The notes under the pieces are model-generated. The model made no database searches. It had not been told where the DNA came from and saw only the letters and a program-made list of their open reading frames with translations. Positions 61,056-64,000 of a DNA stretch of 64,000 nt are shown in pieces. Position numbers and translations under genes: made by a program. This DNA is from Actinomadura litoris. GTDB taxonomy: Bacteria; Actinomycetota; Actinomycetes; Streptosporangiales; Streptosporangiaceae. The first letter of the stretch is position 1, and every line of letters begins with the position of its first letter. Location of the stretch: contig NZ_WOFH01000010.1 in the NCBI RefSeq assembly GCF_009733595.1, forward strand, positions 1 through 64,000, in the 5' to 3' direction.

Positions 61056-61651
61056 TCGCGGGCGCCCCCGGCCCGGTCGCGGGGTCGTCCCCCGACCCGC
61101 CGCCGAGCGCCAGCGTCTACAACATCGCCAACGCGCTGACGCTCGTCCGGATCGCGCTGGTCCCGCTGTTCGTCTGGACGCTGTTCCTGGACGGCACCGG
61201 CTGGCGGCTCGCCTCGTTCGCGGTGTTCGCCGCCGCGTCCATCACCGACAAGATCGACGGTGACCTCGCCCGCGCCCGGGGCCTGGTCACCGACTTCGGC
61301 AAGATCGCCGACCCGATCGCCGACAAGGCGCTCATCGGCGCCGCGCTGGTCAGCCTCTCGGTCATGGGGGAGCTGTGGTGGTGGGTGACCGCCGCCATCA
61401 TGGTCCGCGAGATCGGCATCACCGTGCTGCGGTTCGTCGTGATCCGGCGCGGGGTGATCCCGGCGAGCAAGGGCGGCAAGCTGAAGACGCTGCTCCAGGT
61501 CTTCGCGATCGGCTTCTACATCCTGCCGGGGCCGCTCGACCCGCTGCGCTGGGCGACGATGGGCGCGGCGCTGGCCGTCACGGTCGTCACCGGCGCGGAC
61601 TACCTCGTCCGGGCGTGGCGGCTGTGGCGGAGCGGGGACGGGGCCTCCTAG
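61052..61651 (+). CDS. pgsA: CDP-diacylglycerol-glycerol-3-phosphate 3-phosphatidyltransferase
   Basis: A membrane enzyme of 199 residues making phosphatidylglycerol phosphate. The CDP-alcohol phosphotransferase signature D-x2-D-G-x2-A-R-x8-G-x3-D-x3-D is fully present in DKIDGDLARARGLVTDFGK followed by IADPIAD. Helices such as LTLVRIALVPLFVWTLFL and WWVTAAIMVREIGITVLRF follow the family pattern. GTG 61052 is coupled to rimO. Confidence 0.92.
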   Translation: MIAGAPGPVAGSSPDPPPSASVYNIANALTLVRIALVPLFVWTLFLDGTGWRLASFAVFAAASITDKIDGDLARARGLVTDFGKIADPIADKALIGAALVSLSVMGELWWWVTAAIMVREIGITVLRFVVIRRGVIPASKGGKLKTLLQVFAIGFYILPGPLDPLRWATMGAALAVTVVTGADYLVRAWRLWRSGDGAS

Positions 61652-61665
61652 GCCGCCAGGCGGCC

Positions 61666-62460
61666 TCAGGTGGCCGTGAGGGCGTCGCCGAGGCGCAGCG
61701 CGCCGGGGACGCGGGGCACGCCCAGCCGCCCGAACATGATCTCTCGCCCGCCGCCGAAGCGCTCGACGCGGTAGCGGCCGAGGGCGCGCAGCGGGGCGGG
61801 CGCGCGGCGCGCCGTCTCCTGGTCGGTGTTGATGATGACGCACCGGCCGCACGGCCTGACGAGGCCGATCTCCACGGCGTCCGGCGCGGGCCCGCGCAGG
61901 GAGGTGACGGAGTCCTCGCCGTACGGGCCCAGACCCTCAAGGACGATGTTGGGGCGGAACCGGCTCATCGGGAGCGCGACGTCCACGCGGCGGTTCAGGT
62001 CGTCGAGCGACTCGCGGGACAGCACCGACACGGGGTAGCCGTCGGCGAACGCCAGGGTCCCGTCGCCGGGGAGGGTGCGGCGCGTCCCGGTGAAGCGGAC
62101 GAGGCGGCACTCCAGCCCGAGCGCCGCACCGAACCACGCCGCGGGCTCATCGCCCTGGTCGACGCCCTGGCAGGGACGCCCGTGGACGGTCACGTCGCGG
62201 GCCGGGCCGTCCGCCGCCTCCCACACCAGCGGCGCGCTCGCGAGCGGCGACTCGACGGTCAGCTTCGCGCCGTCGAAGCCCGGGCGCAGCAGCGCCAGCT
62301 CGGGCACCTCGCGCTGCGAGAGGTGCCGCCCGTCCGGCCGGACGAGCATGAACGCGCGGTCGTGCCGCAGCCCGGTCGCGGTCAGGTCGGCCTCGGCGAG
62401 CGCGACGCCGCCCGCGCTCTTGATCGGGTACACGGTCAGCCCGGCGATGACGGCGGTCAT
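61666..62460 (-). CDS. MOSC domain protein (molybdenum-cofactor-binding type)
   Basis: A protein of 264 residues with the MOSC N-terminal beta barrel (IAGLTVYPIKSAGGVALAEA, RAFMLVRPDGRHLSQREVPE) and the MOSC domain with its conserved Cys (LVRPCGRCVIINTDQET, RFRPNIVLEG). Relatives include YcbX and mARC, which reduce N-hydroxylated compounds, and MoCo sulfurase C-termini. The Cys that holds Mo is present, so reductase activity is plausible. ATG 62460. Divergent from the DUF1990 gene, convergent with pgsA. Confidence 0.87.
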   Translation of the reverse strand: MTAVIAGLTVYPIKSAGGVALAEADLTATGLRHDRAFMLVRPDGRHLSQREVPELALLRPGFDGAKLTVESPLASAPLVWEAADGPARDVTVHGRPCQGVDQGDEPAAWFGAALGLECRLVRFTGTRRTLPGDGTLAFADGYPVSVLSRESLDDLNRRVDVALPMSRFRPNIVLEGLGPYGEDSVTSLRGPAPDAVEIGLVRPCGRCVIINTDQETARRAPAPLRALGRYRVERFGGGREIMFGRLGVPRVPGALRLGDALTAT

Positions 62461-62571
62461 GGCTCGGACGGTACGGCGCCGCGCGGCGGCGAGGCCAGCG
62501 ATCCGGACGGTACCTGACACCGATTCGTCAGGTTGGGCGCGCTGCGGCATCCTGGCGCCGGGAGGACGACG

Positions 62572-63084
62572 ATGACCGCACAGGACTTCACCTACGCCGA
62601 GGTCGGCGCGACCTGGGACGCCGACCGGCCGGACGGCTACCGCCACATGCGCGTGCGCACGCTCGTCGGCGAGGGCCCGGCGGTCATGCGGAACGCGACC
62701 GACGCGCTGATGGAGTTCTGGATGCACCGGGCGCTGCCCGCGCGTGTGCGGGCGTCGGCGCCGCGCGTGGCGCCGGGGGTGAGCGTGGAGGTCGGGCTCG
62801 GCGCCGGCCCGCTGCGGCTGAGGGCGCCGTGCCGCGTCGTGTGGACGCGGGAGGAGGAGCACCGCGCCGGATGGGCGTACGGGACGCTCCCGGGCCATCC
62901 GGCCGCGGGGGAGGAGGCGTTCGTCGTGCACCGGGACGAGTCGGGCGAGGTATGGCTGACCGTCACCGCGTTCAGCCGCCCGGCGGGGGCGGCGGGGCGG
63001 CTGGCCGGGCCGCTCATGCCGGTGTTCCAGCGCGCCTACGCGCGGCGCTGCGGCGCCGTGCTGCGCAGGCTCGCGCGGGCCTGA
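62572..63084 (+). CDS. DUF1990 family protein
   Basis: A protein of 170 residues of the DUF1990 family (FTYAEVGATWDADRPDGYRH, GAGPLRLRAPCRVVWTREE, GWAYGTLPGHPAAGEEAFVV). The family is found in plants and bacteria; its fold resembles START-like barrels and its role is unknown. GGAGGACGACG precedes ATG 62572. Confidence 0.85.
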   Translation: MTAQDFTYAEVGATWDADRPDGYRHMRVRTLVGEGPAVMRNATDALMEFWMHRALPARVRASAPRVAPGVSVEVGLGAGPLRLRAPCRVVWTREEEHRAGWAYGTLPGHPAAGEEAFVVHRDESGEVWLTVTAFSRPAGAAGRLAGPLMPVFQRAYARRCGAVLRRLARA

Positions 63085-63556
63085 CCGACCCCCGGGCAGC
63101 AGGGGAGGTGGGCTGCGAGGCCGCGCCCACCCCGGTCGTGGCCCCGCAGCCCGGTCTTCGGGCCCCAGGCAATTATCCCTGTGAATGGGAATGCTTTGTG
63201 CACGGGCAAATGAGTTCTGACTCACAACGTCACGATCAGAGTCCGACAAGTCGGACACCACGCCCATGATCTTGCCGAGCACGTGCCGACGAAGCGTTCC
63301 TTCGGCCCGTTCCCGTCCGCGCGCCGTGAGTGATGTGTCTGTGATACAGCATGCAATGCGCGGCCCCCCGATTTCCAGCGCGACGAAAAGAGAAATGTGG
63401 GTGTGGCCCCTTGGGCACGTTCCGATTTTCCGCAGAGCGGAATGCGGCGTCCTGATCCGGCCGCGCGGCGGCCGCCGCGCCCGCGCCCGGCCGGCTGTCG
63501 GCGGCCCGCTGTAGATTCGGGTCGCTGGACGCGGTACGGCGAGGATGGGGGGCGTG
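63085..63556. other. 472-bp non-coding region before cinA
   Basis: The stretch between the DUF1990 gene and cinA has unusually high A+T around 63170-63420. It holds short inverted repeats: TGAGT-TCTG-ACTCA (63211-63224) and GTCCGA-CAAG-TCGGAC (63241-63256). Open frames here have poor third-position G/C and no ribosome site. It is probably a regulatory region for cinA or an unrecognised RNA; I see no known RNA motif. Confidence 0.5.
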
Positions 63557-64000
63557 ATGCGGGTCGAACTGCTCACGGTCGGGGACGAGCTGCTCCTCGG
63601 CGACACGGTCAACGGGAACGCGGCGTGGCTCGGGCGGCGGCTCGCCGACCACGGCGTCGAGGTGACGCGCAGCGTGGTCGTCGGCGACGAGCTGGACGTC
63701 ATCGTGGAGGCCGTCGCCTCCGCCTTGGGGCGCGCCGACGCGGTCATCACCACCGGCGGCCTCGGCCCCACCTACGACGACGTGACCCGCGACGCGCTCG
63801 CCAAGGCGGCCGGGGTCGGGCTCGTCCGCGACCCGGCGCTGGAGCGGCGGCTGCGGGAGCGCGCCGAGGCGTCGGGGCGGATGTTGCAGCCGATGGCGTT
63901 CCGCATGGCGGAGGTGCCCGAGGGCGCGGGCCTGCTGCGCAACTCCGCCGGGACGGCGCCGGGCCTGCGCGTCGAGCTGCCGGGCGGGATCGCCTATGCG
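63557..64000 (+). CDS. cinA: competence/damage-inducible protein CinA, N-terminal part
   Basis: The first 148 residues, cut by the window edge. The MoCF-biosynthesis-like COG1058 domain is clear: VGDELLLGDTVNGNAAWLGR, ITTGGLGPTYDDVTRDALA and PMAFRMAEVPEGAGLLRNSA. CinA combines an ADP-ribose pyrophosphatase-like domain with an NMN deamidase domain, the latter lying outside the window. ATG 63557 (or GTG 63554). In actinomycetes cinA follows pgsA and precedes recA; here the MOSC and DUF1990 genes are inserted. Confidence 0.9.
   Translation, partial: MRVELLTVGDELLLGDTVNGNAAWLGRRLADHGVEVTRSVVVGDELDVIVEAVASALGRADAVITTGGLGPTYDDVTRDALAKAAGVGLVRDPALERRLRERAEASGRMLQPMAFRMAEVPEGAGLLRNSAGTAPGLRVELPGGIAYA

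Noticed and set aside
63266..63514. Open frames in the cinA upstream region as genes or peptide precursors
   Set aside because: Third positions are poor in G/C, no ribosome sites are seen and no family resemblance exists in either strand.

Overview
The window is about 72-74% G+C, uses GTG and TTG starts freely, has almost only G/C in third codon positions, and carries an actinomycete core gene order (rimP-nusA-ylxR-infB-ylxP-rbfA-nrnA-truB, ribF-rpsO-pnp-M16 peptidase, dapB, dapA-rnj-ftsK, rimO-pgsA-cinA). Together with a DUF574 methyltransferase, MenA, a DUF4439 lipoprotein and an SCO6745-family protein, this points to a filamentous actinomycete, most likely of the Thermomonosporaceae/Streptosporangiales type (Actinomadura-like). 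The family-level placement is inference.

Layout. 0-0.1 kb: end of an IS5-like element abutting the stop codon of a DUF574 methyltransferase. 1-4.2 kb: small unlinked genes, including a membrane/coiled-coil protein and a PTH2-type peptidyl-tRNA hydrolase. 4.2-10 kb: a xylose/ribose-type ABC importer (lipoprotein, two paralogous single-domain ATPases, one permease) with a ROK regulator, preceded by operator-like repeats and containing a long hairpin after the binding-protein gene. 10-16 kb: flavin reductase, LPG-synthase-like membrane protein, HAD protein, TRM11-like methyltransferase and a DUF4439 lipoprotein. 16.3-25.1 kb: the translation/ribosome-maturation operon. 25-27.2 kb: SCO1 and a membrane partner, divergent from a hemolysin III-family protein. 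27.3-35.8 kb: ribF, rpsO, pnp, M16 peptidase, a histone-deacetylase-like enzyme, dapB and a transglutaminase-like protein. 35.8-52.9 kb: accessory DNA sitting between dapB and dapA, which are close together in many actinomycetes: ECF41-type sigma factor, FtsH, SRPBCC protein, ModA-like lipoprotein, uracil-DNA glycosylase, MenA, an MFS pump, two GNAT genes (one frameshifted), a CGNR regulator, and a MocR regulator divergent from an EamA exporter. 53-64 kb: dapA, rnj, ftsK, rodZ-like, rimO, pgsA, MOSC protein, DUF1990 and the start of cinA.

The clearest unexplained signal is a dispersed element present twice, in opposite orientations (9955-10156 and 42797-43039). Each copy is a short array of 42-bp units (two and three) followed by a tail of about 115 bp that can fold into a three-way junction. 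The outer 9-bp stem is identical in both copies and one inner stem shows compensatory changes. The reading frame is not kept between copies, so it looks like a structured non-coding or mobile element rather than a gene.

Several promoters have operators that can be read directly: the SRPBCC gene (40611-40680), the CGNR/small-gene intergenic region (48546-48587), the mocR/eamA pair whose start codons overlap (50228-50258), the sigma-factor self-promoter (37427-37452), and the hemolysin III/SCO1 divergent region (26452-26471). No tRNA, rRNA or CRISPR array was found.
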